From: Moorena sp. SIO3H5 | Lineage (GTDB): Bacteria; Cyanobacteriota; Cyanobacteriia; Cyanobacteriales; Coleofasciculaceae | DNA: 40,874 nucleotides | Assembly (NCBI RefSeq): GCF_010692395.1 | Contig: NZ_JAAHHS010000011.1 | Coordinates: 1-40,874, forward strand | Reading direction: 5' to 3' | Shown: piece by piece, positions 8,735 through 17,406 of the stretch | Numbering within the stretch: position 1 is the first letter of the stretch | How the letters are laid out: each line of letters opens with the position of its first letter | The notes under the pieces: generated by a model | What the model was told of the DNA's origin: nothing | What the model saw: the letters and a program-made list of their open reading frames with translations, nothing else | The model's database searches: none | Program-made: the position numbers and the translations under genes

Positions 8735-9619
8735 ATGAACTTTAGCTTTAACTTTTTTGATCTGTTCTGGATTTTTCTAATCATCTCCTCGTTGCAGCCC
8801 TTGTGGCAACGTCGCCAGATGCAATATAGACGTTTTAGAGCTTTGCAAGAATTTGAGGAGAACCGCAAAAGTCGGTTAATTTTACTGATTCACCGACAAG
8901 AGTCTATTAGCTTGTTTGGCATCCCTGTGTCCCGCTACATATCTATTGAAGATTCTGAACAAGTACTCAGGGCAATCCGTCTAACTCCACCAGATGTACC
9001 TATTGATCTCATTTTACATACTCCTGGGGGATTGGTGCTGGCTACAGAACAAATTGCTAGAGCTTTAATTCGTCATCCTTCTAAAGTTACTGTCTTTGTA
9101 CCTCACTATGCCATGAGTGGTGGTACCATGTTAGCCCTAGCCTCTGATGAAATTGTGATGGATGCCAATGCTGTCCTTGGACCAGTTGACCCTCAATTAG
9201 GGAATACTGCTGCTGCTAGCATTCTCAGAGTTGTGGAGCAAAAGCCCCTTGAGAGTATTGAGGATCAAACCTTGATGATGGCCGATTTGGCAGCCAAAGC
9301 CATGAAGCAGGTGCAACGTTTCGTGCGAACGCTACTGCTAGACGATATTCCTAAGCAGAAGATTGACCCAGAACACATCGATAGAATTATTGACTTTCTT
9401 ACCACTGGTCAAATTACCCATGACTGTCCGATTACTGTCGAGGAAGCCTCTGAACTAGGTCTACCTGTCACGGTTGGTCTACCTAAAGCTATTTATAAAC
9501 TAATGGATTTGTACCCCCAACCTCAAGGTGGACGTCCATCGGTACAGTATATTCCTCTGCCGTACAAACCTACTCCTACGTTACCGGATAACACCAGCAG
9601 ATCGTTATCCCACAAGTAG
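8735..9619 (+). CDS. Membrane-anchored ClpP-like serine protease (SDH proteinase family)
   Basis: The 294-residue protein has an N-terminal membrane helix (about 6-20), then a basic linker and a ClpP/crotonase-fold protease domain of the SDH (serine dehydrogenase proteinase) family. Visible motifs are the oxyanion loop HTPGG (95-99), the nucleophile Ser128 in PHYAMSGGTMLALASD, and DANAVLGPVDPQLG (143-156). The position of the general-base residue is not obvious from sequence alone. The C-terminal tail (250-294) is Pro-rich. Family members are thought to degrade membrane or misfolded proteins at the membrane; the substrate here is unknown. It appears monocistronic, followed by a GCCCTACCA inverted repeat (about 9736 and 9788) and a repeat-rich spacer. 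Confidence 0.87.
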   Translation: MNFSFNFFDLFWIFLIISSLQPLWQRRQMQYRRFRALQEFEENRKSRLILLIHRQESISLFGIPVSRYISIEDSEQVLRAIRLTPPDVPIDLILHTPGGLVLATEQIARALIRHPSKVTVFVPHYAMSGGTMLALASDEIVMDANAVLGPVDPQLGNTAAASILRVVEQKPLESIEDQTLMMADLAAKAMKQVQRFVRTLLLDDIPKQKIDPEHIDRIIDFLTTGQITHDCPITVEEASELGLPVTVGLPKAIYKLMDLYPQPQGGRPSVQYIPLPYKPTPTLPDNTSRSLSHK

Positions 9620-9862
9620 TTTTTGATAATGCTGAAATGATGAGATAATCGGATGAAGTGGATAAAATCAATTGCTCCACTCAGGGCTTAGTACGTAAGT
9701 TACAGTACTCTTACTGGAGCTAAAAACCTTAGGGAAGCCCTACCATACGATTAAACCATCTGAAGAAGGAGAATTTAGGATAAATCTGGTAGGGCATACA
9801 TCAACTTATTCCAGCATATCCCAATTTGGGGTTTTTGTGTCTTTTTCAGATGGCAATTAGTA

Positions 9863-10090
9863 ATTAAGTCAGCTAAAGCGCTACGCGCACGCTACGCGAA
9901 CAGCTATCAGCTATCAGCTATCAGCTATCAGTTATCAGCTAATGCGCTACGCGCACGCTACGCGAACAGTTATCAGCGATTAGCGCTACGCGAACAGCTA
10001 TCAGCTATCAGCTAAAGGCCTTTGGCCACGCTACGCGAACAGCTATCAGCTATCAGCTATCAGCGCTAATCGCTGACTGCTCAATACTTA
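9863..10090. repeat. Composite palindromic repeat cluster (MITE-like, copy 2)
   Basis: Most of the 9620-10186 spacer is repeat. Several GCGCTACGCGCACGCTACGCG or GGCCACGCTACGCGAAC cores alternate with tracts of the heptamer AGCTATC (four or more units near 9901-9935). GTCAGC- and GCTGAC-type ends face each other. It is the same family as 1892-2005 and 34613-34865, but longer and more rearranged. Confidence 0.8.
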
Positions 10091-10186
10091 TTTAATTGGT
10101 AATTGGTAATTTGATCTAGCAAAACTTTCCCACTACTAACCGAATTATAGGATAATACAATTGAGGTATGCGTTTGTCTCTGAGCC

Positions 10187-12871
10187 TTGATTCAATCTGA
10201 AACCTTAGAACTACTGGAATGGTCCCGCCTGTGCCAACACCTGGCAACGTTTGCGGCTACTAAGCTGGGAGCCTTTGCGGCTCGTTATCTCCAACCCCCA
10301 GCAACTCAACGGGAAAGCCTAGACCTGCTAGCCCAAACCAAAGAAGCCTACCAACTGGAAACGAGTTTAGACACAGGACTAACCTTTGACGGCATTCAAG
10401 ATATTGGTGAATCTCTTGATAGAGCAGAGCTCCAAGGCATTTTGTCTGGTGAGGAACTATTAGCGATCGCAACAACCTTAGCTGGTGTGAGGCGTCTACG
10501 GCGGTTTATTGAAGACCAAGAAGATGTACCAATTCTCAAGGAACTGGTGGCTGACAGCCGCACCTACCCAGAACTTGAACAAGAAATTCACCGTTGTATC
10601 GATGACCGGGGGGATGTAGCTGACCGGGCAACCCCGAAGCTGGCAGGGATTCGGACTCAGATGAAATCATTACGAGACCGAATTTATGAAATCCTCCAGG
10701 GGATTGTCCAGCGTAAAGGGGGGGCATTACAGCAACAGTTAATTACTCAACGGGGTGATCGGTTTGTACTCCCGGTTAAAGCTCCCCAGAAAGATTCTAT
10801 TCCTGGTATTGTTCACGATACCTCTAGTACCGGTGCCACCCTATACGTGGAACCGAAGGCTATTGTTAGCTTAGGCAATCAACTGCGAACCCGGCGGCGG
10901 CAAGAACAAGTGGAATCGGAAGCAGTACGTCGTGCCTTGACTGAACAAGTAGCAGCAGTTAAGCCAGACTTAGAACGGTTGCTGGTTGTAGCAACTACCC
11001 TAGATTTAGCTACCGCTAAGGCAAGGTATAGTCTGTGGTTAGAAGCCAATCCCCCCAGATTTATTGACCGCAATCAGAATGAAAGCATTACTCTGCGGCA
11101 ACTGCGCCATCCCCTACTGGTGTGGCAGCAAAAACATGAACAAGGAACATCAGTGGTTCCGATTGATGTCCAGATTCAGTCCTACATTCGGGTAGTTGCT
11201 ATTACCGGTCCGAATACTGGCGGTAAAACTGTTACGTTGAAAACCTTTGGTTTAGCGGCACTGATGGCAAAAGCGGGTTTATTTGTGCCAGCAAGGGAAC
11301 CAGTAGAACTGCCTTGGTTTGACCAAATTCTGGCAGATATTGGAGATGAGCAGTCTATAGAACAGAGTTTATCCACTTTCTCGGGTCACATTCGCCGAAT
11401 TAGTCGGATTATTGAGGCGATAACTACCCGAAAAGAAGAGTTACAGGTTGACAGGTTGAAAGTTGGAGGTTCTCAAGAGTTTCAGGTTGGTAGGTTGAAA
11501 GTCCTTCGCGAACAACCAGATAACCTTCAACCAGATAACCTTCAACCAGATAACCTTCAACCAGATAACCTTCAACCAGATAACCTTCAACCAGATAACC
11601 TTCAACCAGATAACCTTCAACCAGATAACCTTCAACCAGATAACCTTGGCCTTAAGGCCGTAGGCCACGCTGCGCGAACGGCCACGCTACGCGAACAACC
11701 GGCCAACCTTAAACAACCTTCAACTCCTCGTGCGTCACTCGTGCTATTAGATGAAGTAGGAGCAGGGACTGACCCGGCAGAAGGTAGTGCATTAGCGATC
11801 GCATTACTGAAATACCTGGCAAACACAACACAATTAACCATTGCGACTACCCATTATGGGGAACTCAAAGCACTAAAATATCAAGACGAGCGGTTTGAGA
11901 ATGCCTCGGTGGAGTTTGATGACCAAACCCTGTCACCCACTTACCGTCTATTGTGGGGTATTCCTGGTCGCTCCAATGCTTTGAGTATTGCTAGGCGCTT
12001 AGGGTTAAACCCATCGGTGGTGGATCAGGCTCAAACCCTTTTGGGGGGAGCTTCGGAAGATGTGAATGAGGTAATTGCCGGTTTAGAAGCTCAACGGCGC
12101 ACTCAGGAAACTAAAGCCCAAGAAGCTAATCAGTTACTGCAACAAGCTGAATCTCTCCATCAAAAACTATCTGAACGGGCAAAACTTTTGCAGGAGCGGG
12201 AACGGGAATTGAAGCTTTCTCAGGAACGGTCTGTGCAAGATGCGATCGCACAAGCTAAGAAAGAAATTGCCCAAGTGATTCGCCAGTTGCAGCAAGGCTC
12301 CCAAACTGCTCAAAATGCCCAAAAAGCCACAAACGCTCTTAAGGAAATTGCCCAGCGTCAAATCCCAGCCGCACCGCCTCCTAAACCAAAACCAGGATTC
12401 CGTCCCAAAGTAGGCGATCGCATTCGCATTCCCCGATTGAATCAGACAGCCGAGATCCTCAGTGCTGCAGATAATGGGGAGCTAACGGTACGCTTTGGCT
12501 TAATGAAAATGACCGTTGCTCTAACAGATGTGGAATCCTTGGATGGACAAAAGCCCGAAAATGTGCTAAAAACTACATCAAAACCAGCTCCAGCCCCAAC
12601 CCCAGTCTCGCGGCCAGCTACGGCTGTGCGCACCTCGAAAAATACCATTGATATTCGAGGAAGTCGGGTAGCTAATGCAGAGATTGACATCGACCAAGCA
12701 ATATCTAAAGCGATAGACTTTGGAGTACTCTGGATTATTCATGGCAAAGGAACTGGTCGATTAAGACAAGGTGTCCACGCTTTCTTGGAACAGCACCCTC
12801 TCGTGGAGCGTTTTAAGCTAGCCGAACAATCTGAGGGTGGGACTGGTGTTACCGTTGCTTACCTTAAATAA
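10187..12871 (+). CDS. mutS2: MutS2 ATPase/Smr endonuclease with repeat insertion
   Basis: The 894-residue protein is a MutS2-type ATPase, implicated in other bacteria in suppressing recombination and in rescue of collided ribosomes. The TTG start (10187) gives the conserved cyanobacterial N-terminus MIQSETLELLEW and directly follows an in-frame stop. Domains in order: lever/clamp about 1-310, Walker A ITGPNTGGKT at 339-348, SLSTFSGHI region about 400, Walker B LVLLDEVGAGTDP around Asp522-Glu523, coiled-coil clamp about 600-710, and C-terminal Smr domain 818-894 with DIRG (822-825) and HGKG (852-855). Walker A and Walker B are about 180 residues apart against roughly 80 in relatives, because about 95 repeat-derived residues (9 x QPDNL plus flanks) are inserted in frame. 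All catalytic motifs are intact. A 10-codon overlapping ORF starts at ATG 10168. Confidence 0.95.
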   Translation: MIQSETLELLEWSRLCQHLATFAATKLGAFAARYLQPPATQRESLDLLAQTKEAYQLETSLDTGLTFDGIQDIGESLDRAELQGILSGEELLAIATTLAGVRRLRRFIEDQEDVPILKELVADSRTYPELEQEIHRCIDDRGDVADRATPKLAGIRTQMKSLRDRIYEILQGIVQRKGGALQQQLITQRGDRFVLPVKAPQKDSIPGIVHDTSSTGATLYVEPKAIVSLGNQLRTRRRQEQVESEAVRRALTEQVAAVKPDLERLLVVATTLDLATAKARYSLWLEANPPRFIDRNQNESITLRQLRHPLLVWQQKHEQGTSVVPIDVQIQSYIRVVAITGPNTGGKTVTLKTFGLAALMAKAGLFVPAREPVELPWFDQILADIGDEQSIEQSLSTFSGHIRRISRIIEAITTRKEELQVDRLKVGGSQEFQVGRLKVLREQPDNLQPDNLQPDNLQPDNLQPDNLQPDNLQPDNLQPDNLQPDNLGLKAVGHAARTATLREQPANLKQPSTPRASLVLLDEVGAGTDPAEGSALAIALLKYLANTTQLTIATTHYGELKALKYQDERFENASVEFDDQTLSPTYRLLWGIPGRSNALSIARRLGLNPSVVDQAQTLLGGASEDVNEVIAGLEAQRRTQETKAQEANQLLQQAESLHQKLSERAKLLQERERELKLSQERSVQDAIAQAKKEIAQVIRQLQQGSQTAQNAQKATNALKEIAQRQIPAAPPPKPKPGFRPKVGDRIRIPRLNQTAEILSAADNGELTVRFGLMKMTVALTDVESLDGQKPENVLKTTSKPAPAPTPVSRPATAVRTSKNTIDIRGSRVANAEIDIDQAISKAIDFGVLWIIHGKGTGRLRQGVHAFLEQHPLVERFKLAEQSEGGTGVTVAYLK
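11440..11729 (+). repeat. In-frame repeat cassette inside mutS2
   Basis: About 290 bp of DNA matching the intergenic repeats of this genome lies inside the gene. ACAGGTTGACAGGTTGAAAG-type units are followed by nine perfect copies of the 15-bp unit CAACCAGATAACCTT (11513-11647). A GGCCTTAAGGCC palindrome and two CCACGCTRCGCGAAC cores come next, and then AACCTTAAACAACCTTCAAC. The frame is kept throughout, and the 15-bp unit encodes QPDNL. Confidence 0.95.
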
Positions 12872-13333
12872 GGTCACAGGTTAGCGGGTTAACAGGTTAG
12901 CAGGTTAGCAGGTTAGCAGGTTAGTAGGTTAGCAGGTTAGCAGGTTAGTAGGTTAGCAGGTTAGCAGGTTAGCAGGTTACAATGCATTTTTGAACCTTGG
13001 CCAAAAGGCCACGCGTGCGCGTTCAACCAGACAACATTCAACATTCAACATTCAACATTCAACATTCAACATTCAACCTTGGCCAAAAGGCCACGCGTGC
13101 GCGTTCAACCAGATAACCTTCAACATTTAACTAGACAACCTTAAACATTCAACCTTGGCCAAAAGGCCACGCGTGCGCGTTCAACCAGATAACCTTACTA
13201 ACCTTCAACATTCAACCAGATAACCTCCAACCAAAGCTTTACCAGCAGGAAACATACCTTAATCTTTGGTAGTCCTGTTTCCAAACCTGTAACAGCGACG
13301 GGTAAACCGGATTTGCTTCACTAAAATAAAATT
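12872..13333. repeat. Intergenic tandem and dispersed repeats
   Basis: From 12880 to 12977 the 8-bp unit AGGTTAGC (or AGGTTAGT) is repeated about a dozen times. From about 13029 to 13077 the heptamer ATTCAAC is repeated seven times. Three copies of a block holding TTGGCCAAAAGGCCACGCGT and GCGCGTTCAACCAGA lie near 12997, 13078 and 13153. AACCAGATAACCTT units identical to those inside mutS2 recur here, which points to the source of that insert. Confidence 0.9.
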
Positions 13334-13921
13334 ATGGTTTCCACTGTCAAGACGCCAAAATCACCTCCTGCTTGGGAGGATTTGCCTCTGAGTCAAGCCG
13401 CAGACTCAATCGATCTCGATAATATCAAAACCCAGCTAGATTTAGTCTTGCTTAGCCTAGAAGCTCTAGCAGGTATTGGTTCAGAGGAGATGCTGCAAGC
13501 TGCTGCTGAATTAAATTTAGACTCAATGATCACAGACCGAGTAGCATTGTGGCGTCTGCGTCAGTCTAATCCTCTGCGCAAAAGTTCAGGAGGTCGGAAA
13601 AAGCTGGATGTGGAGGAAGCGCGATCGCTAGTTTTAATCATCTGTCACTTGGCTAAAAACCATCAAGAATTAATCCGTCGTGCGGTGGCTTTACTCGAAC
13701 AAATGACACAACAAAACAGTGAACCTCATCGTGCTGCTTTATTGGGAGATTATTTAGATAACTTTAACAACACTTACCGAGAACGGATGACCCAAGAAGA
13801 AAAGGTATCAACTGATAGTCTAAAGCAACTGGCTCTTAAACTATTAATCAATTTACTATTCTATAGTGGTTCTAAAGGTCATCAACGTTTATGGTTAGCC
13901 CTATTAGGTAAAGTATCTTAA
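13334..13921 (+). CDS. DUF3038 domain-containing protein
   Basis: The 195-residue soluble, mainly alpha-helical protein matches the cyanobacterial DUF3038 family: an N-terminal DNIKTQLDLVLLSLEALAGIGSEEM segment, a central WRLRQSNPLRK region and a Leu-rich C-terminal helix. There is no signal peptide or membrane segment. Function is unknown. It is followed 354 bp later on the same strand by a DUF4335 gene; these two families are commonly neighbours in cyanobacteria, which suggests a shared role. A small MITE-like inverted repeat and heptamer repeats separate them here, so tight co-transcription may be weakened. Confidence 0.85.
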   Translation: MVSTVKTPKSPPAWEDLPLSQAADSIDLDNIKTQLDLVLLSLEALAGIGSEEMLQAAAELNLDSMITDRVALWRLRQSNPLRKSSGGRKKLDVEEARSLVLIICHLAKNHQELIRRAVALLEQMTQQNSEPHRAALLGDYLDNFNNTYRERMTQEEKVSTDSLKQLALKLLINLLFYSGSKGHQRLWLALLGKVS

Positions 13922-13960
13922 GGATTGTATAGATTAAAATCTATACTATTTATTAAATTA

Positions 13961-14038
13961 ATGAGGTACAAAATTATGGGTAGTGAAGGATTAGGAATTA
14001 TAAAATTTTGGAATAGTTAAAAATACTGTGTACCTCAT
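13961..14038. repeat. Short inverted-repeat element (MITE-like)
   Basis: A 78-bp unit is bounded by ATGAGGTACA (13961-13970) and its near complement TGTGTACCTCAT (14027-14038). The interior is AT-rich with no coding potential. The end motif CTATGAGGTAC also occurs at 35864 (CTATGAGGTACACAATTT) and near 22749, so it belongs to a dispersed family. Confidence 0.6.
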
Positions 14039-14210
14039 AGTAATGAGAACAGCTATAGCATTGTCAGTTGAGATGGGAAAAGTTAATTGATTAAAGAACG
14101 GAACAGTAATCCCCCCTACTGCCCTTAATAAGGGGTGCAGTGAACGAGGATTTTTTGGTGTTATGATAAATCAGTATTGGGTTTTATGATTTCTTTGGAA
14201 ATGCTATAGA

Positions 14211-14253
14211 AATCAACAATCAACAATTAACAATTAACAATTAACAATTAACA
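14211..14253. repeat. Heptamer tandem repeat (CAATTAA-type)
   Basis: About six units of AACAATT/AACAATC lie just upstream of the DUF4335 start codon. This is an STRR-type heptamer tract. Confidence 0.8.
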
Positions 14254-14275
14254 AATGACTAATAAATAATCACCA

Positions 14276-16195
14276 ATGACCAACATAGTCCTGCGACGTT
14301 ACACTCCTCCTACCTGTACCCTATCAATTTGGGCAAACCGCTCACCCTTATCTCGCTGGGTGGGACAATCTGTGGTGAAGAAGTTGCGGTTTGAGTTGCG
14401 TTTTGATGACCCCCGCAAGCCAGAAGAACAACAGGTAACCTTACGAGGCAACGCAGAAGATTTAGATGTGTTGTATGAAGCGGTAGATGGCTATGTTCAG
14501 CACTTCCTTGAGCCGTCCCCAAACCAACTGGTTGCCTCTGGTAACTCTAAGGCCGTAGGCCACGCTACGCGATCGGCTGAGGTTGCTCCCTTAACTGTGC
14601 TAACTCTTCCAACCCCTCAGGAAGAAAATGCCACAACAGTTGCAACTCAGCAAATCCATCTGCAATCGAAAGGGTTACTGAGCCATAGCCTGTTTCTGGG
14701 TAAGCTGGCTAATGAAGAATCTGGGTCAGTGGTTGATTTAAGTGCTACACAGCTGTTTGATCTAGCTACCGCTTTGGATGAATATGCCGCTGAAGTAGTA
14801 TCCCTACCAAAACTCAATCAGCCCAGTTGGAAACCCGAATCATCGGGTTGGATGCGTACAGCAGCATCGATGCTGTTGGCAGTGGGTGTAACAGCAGCAG
14901 TGATTAAGTTGCTTGATAAACCTCAGCCTGTTGAGCAAGCAAAAACACTAACAACAGCAGAATCACAAACAACACCATTAGACTCCAGCAAAATTGGTAA
15001 AAAGCGAGCTATCTCCCAGGTTCCCCCAGCACCGAGCACTCCCATCCCAACTCCGTCAGTGCCACCACGTTTATCCCCAGGAACCAAGTTACCGCCACCG
15101 CCTCCTGTTAAGCCACCCTCTCCACCAGTACGCACTGCCCCACCGCCTCCTGTTAAGCCACCCTCTCTTCCAGTACGCACTGCCCCACCGCCTCCTGTTA
15201 AGCCACCCTCTCTTCCAGTACGCACTCCGCCACCAATAGCCTCACCCCCAAATTCACGTCCGATTCTCACAATTGTTCCTCCTCCAGCTAGGAAACCAGA
15301 CTCTCCTCAACTAAGTGCTACTAGTTCTGCTGTTAGTCCTGTAGCTAGTTCTGCTGTTAGTCCTGCTGCTTCTGGGGCTAGTAATGGTGAGGCACGTCTT
15401 TCTGAGGCTAGTCAAACTAATGTACCTGCTGCTGATGCCAATACCCAACCCAAACCAACTCCACCTAGTCCCATCGCTGTAGTACAAACTGTGTCAGAAT
15501 TGCCAGTTATTAAACCAGCGCCCTCTCCTACTGAGGTGGCAACTCAGGATTCCCCTAGAGAAAGTTTATCGATCCCCACAGAAACAGTGGTAATCCCTGA
15601 GGCCGAGTCTTCGATTTCTTCTACTTCTACTGCTTCGATTTCTTCTACTTCTACTTCTTCTAGGTCTACTACTACTAATGTGGCGGTTCAAGCCATCCCT
15701 GCTCCTCAACAGAATGTTTCCACTCTCTCTAGAGGTCCTTCTACCTCTAGAATTATCGATCAAGCTGTGCCTGGACTGAATCTCCCGAATAGCCCTGTTA
15801 TCGATCAAGCTGTGCCTGGACTGAATCTCCCGAATAGCCCTGTTTCTGATTCTTTAAACTCATCCAAGCCTACTGTTGCGAATCAAATATCTCAAAATAC
15901 CCTGTTTGATAAGATTTCTCAGGTAGCAGAAGCTAGACGATATTTCCAGGAGCGCTGGCAACCTCCCGAAGGGCTACAGAAAACCTTGAACTATAGTTTG
16001 TGGTTAAATAATAATGGTACAATCCGACGTATAATACCCCTTGGGCAAGCAGCCAAAACCTATATAGATAACGCCCCCATACCTCTGCTCGGTGAAACTT
16101 TTGTGTCCCCTTTAGAAGGGGAAGGTATACCAAAAATTCGGGTGCTGCTACACCCAGATGGTAAGGTACAAACTTTGTTGGAAGGGATGAATTGA
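14276..16195 (+). CDS. DUF4335 domain protein with Pro-rich spacer
   Basis: The 639-residue protein starts with a DUF4335 domain (about 1-190: LRRYTPPTCTLSIWANRSPL, LRFELRFDDPR). A membrane helix follows at about 203-222 (SGWMRTAASMLLAVGVTAAV), then a long Pro/Ser/Thr-rich segment (about 240-520) and a C-terminal globular region (about 540-639: YFQERWQPPEGLQKTLNYSL). The spacer holds three 45-bp repeats (15095-15229, PPPPVKPPSxPVRTA) and two perfect 45-bp repeats (15755-15844, IDQAVPGLNLPNSPV). Within the first domain a dispersed repeat (GGCCGTAGGCCACGCTACGC, 14552-14571) is translated in frame as AVGHATRSA. The layout suggests a membrane-anchored protein with a flexible stalk. Function is unknown. 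It probably works with the DUF3038 protein upstream. Confidence 0.85.
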   Translation: MTNIVLRRYTPPTCTLSIWANRSPLSRWVGQSVVKKLRFELRFDDPRKPEEQQVTLRGNAEDLDVLYEAVDGYVQHFLEPSPNQLVASGNSKAVGHATRSAEVAPLTVLTLPTPQEENATTVATQQIHLQSKGLLSHSLFLGKLANEESGSVVDLSATQLFDLATALDEYAAEVVSLPKLNQPSWKPESSGWMRTAASMLLAVGVTAAVIKLLDKPQPVEQAKTLTTAESQTTPLDSSKIGKKRAISQVPPAPSTPIPTPSVPPRLSPGTKLPPPPPVKPPSPPVRTAPPPPVKPPSLPVRTAPPPPVKPPSLPVRTPPPIASPPNSRPILTIVPPPARKPDSPQLSATSSAVSPVASSAVSPAASGASNGEARLSEASQTNVPAADANTQPKPTPPSPIAVVQTVSELPVIKPAPSPTEVATQDSPRESLSIPTETVVIPEAESSISSTSTASISSTSTSSRSTTTNVAVQAIPAPQQNVSTLSRGPSTSRIIDQAVPGLNLPNSPVIDQAVPGLNLPNSPVSDSLNSSKPTVANQISQNTLFDKISQVAEARRYFQERWQPPEGLQKTLNYSLWLNNNGTIRRIIPLGQAAKTYIDNAPIPLLGETFVSPLEGEGIPKIRVLLHPDGKVQTLLEGMN

Positions 16196-16256
16196 CGTAA
16201 TTAGTAATAGGGGCTCTTGCTTACCACCTATTAGGTTAAATTCCTTCCTACCTAGG

Positions 16257-16376
16257 ATGTTCAAAACTATTGTTAGGCAATTTTGGACAATCTTTTTGTG
16301 TGTGCTCCCTTGGAAAATGTGGGGTCTCACCCTATTAACCTTCCTATTATTTAGCATGGGGAAGTTTAAAATCTAG
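16257..16376 (+). CDS. Possible 39-residue single-helix membrane protein
   Basis: An ATG at 16257, right after an AGG, opens a 39-codon frame ending at TAG 16374-16376. The product has a basic N-terminus (MFKTIVRQFW), a hydrophobic stretch interrupted by PWK (TIFLCVL, then MWGLTLLTFLLFSMG) and a basic end (KFKI). It could be a small membrane peptide. I do not recognise it, and a frame of this length can arise by chance. Confidence 0.3.
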   Translation: MFKTIVRQFWTIFLCVLPWKMWGLTLLTFLLFSMGKFKI

Positions 16377-16573
16377 GTATAACTATCTTGGGATTTGTTT
16401 TAAGTAGCATTTTGGCATAGTAAGTCCGTACAAGCAAGTTAACTAAACTCTATATCTAGAGTCTTTGCGTAAGCCTTGAGTTGGTCTTGCGCCCCTGACA
16501 TTGGCTGTTAGGATCCTGTACCGTTCACAATTAGTTTTTATCTGGGTTCAAACTCAAAGGAATTTTGAAAGTG

Positions 16574-17341
16574 ATGAAGAAACATAAAATCCAATTTCCA
16601 CCTACAAATGTTCGAGAGCTTGGCCAAGATCAGGTCTATTTTTACCTTGTTAATGGAGAATCCAGGGAGAAGATCCGTCTACATGACTATGACCGGATCT
16701 TCGCAGTTCCTGAATTATACGAGCAGGTTGTATATGAGCGTCTGAAGTGCCAGTCTCCGTCAATTGTAGTGGATATCCTGGAGTCTACCGTCTCTCAAGG
16801 GGACCAGAGCCTCAACGAGCTTCGGGTAATTGATCTTGGGGCAGGAAACGGGATAGTTGGTGAAAAGCTGAAACAACACGGAGTCTCACGGCTCATCGGA
16901 GTTGATATTATTCCCGAAGCCCAGGCTGCCACTGAGCGAGATCGTCCCGGAATCTACGATGAATTCTATGTGATGGATTTCTGCAATCTCAGTGATAAAG
17001 ATCGTGATGAACTCAATTCTTGGTCACCTAACTGCCTGGTTTCAGTAGCAGCACTTGGGTTCGGTGACATACCAGCAAAGGCTTTCTTGGAAGCCTTCAA
17101 TGTAATCAGCGAAAATGCCTGGGTTGCCTTTAATATCAAAGAAACCTTCCTTGATTCAAGTGATAATTCTGGATTTTCACAGCTCATTCGGAAACTGATC
17201 TTCTCGGAATTTTTGGATCTCTATCATCTGAAAAGGTATCGCCATCGGTTCTCCCTCGAAGGTGAAAAGCTCTATTACTTTGCCCTAGGGGGCAAAAAAA
17301 ATTCTGATGTTCCGCTGTCCTTAATAGACTCACTTGAATAG
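16574..17341 (+). CDS. Class I SAM-dependent methyltransferase
   Basis: The product has about 255 residues. The start is taken at ATG 16574, 11 nt after an AAAGGAA ribosome site; a TTG at 16565 is too close to that site, and GTG 16571 is possible. The Rossmann motif I is VIDLGAGNGIVG (85-96), followed by a second strand with an acidic end (LIGVDIIPEA) and a post-motif DFCN. The N-terminal 60 residues (KIRLHDYDRIFAVPELYEQV) resemble those of uncharacterised methyltransferases acting on small molecules. The substrate is unknown. It is flanked by non-coding DNA and ends near a wecB fragment on the other strand. It may be an accessory gene. Confidence 0.8.
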   Translation: MKKHKIQFPPTNVRELGQDQVYFYLVNGESREKIRLHDYDRIFAVPELYEQVVYERLKCQSPSIVVDILESTVSQGDQSLNELRVIDLGAGNGIVGEKLKQHGVSRLIGVDIIPEAQAATERDRPGIYDEFYVMDFCNLSDKDRDELNSWSPNCLVSVAALGFGDIPAKAFLEAFNVISENAWVAFNIKETFLDSSDNSGFSQLIRKLIFSEFLDLYHLKRYRHRFSLEGEKLYYFALGGKKNSDVPLSLIDSLE

Positions 17342-17406
17342 TGATTCTGACAGGGAAACCTATCTAAAATTCGGCTAACCGGGAAGCTAAGATGCAGACA
17401 AACCGG

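Noticed and set aside
11513..11647. Possible CRISPR-like array (nine identical units)
   Set aside because: Units are 15 bp, directly adjacent with no spacers, and lie in frame inside mutS2; no cas gene is present.
14923..15270. 115-residue Gly-rich minus-strand ORF
   Set aside because: It is the antisense of the Pro-rich repeats of the DUF4335 gene.
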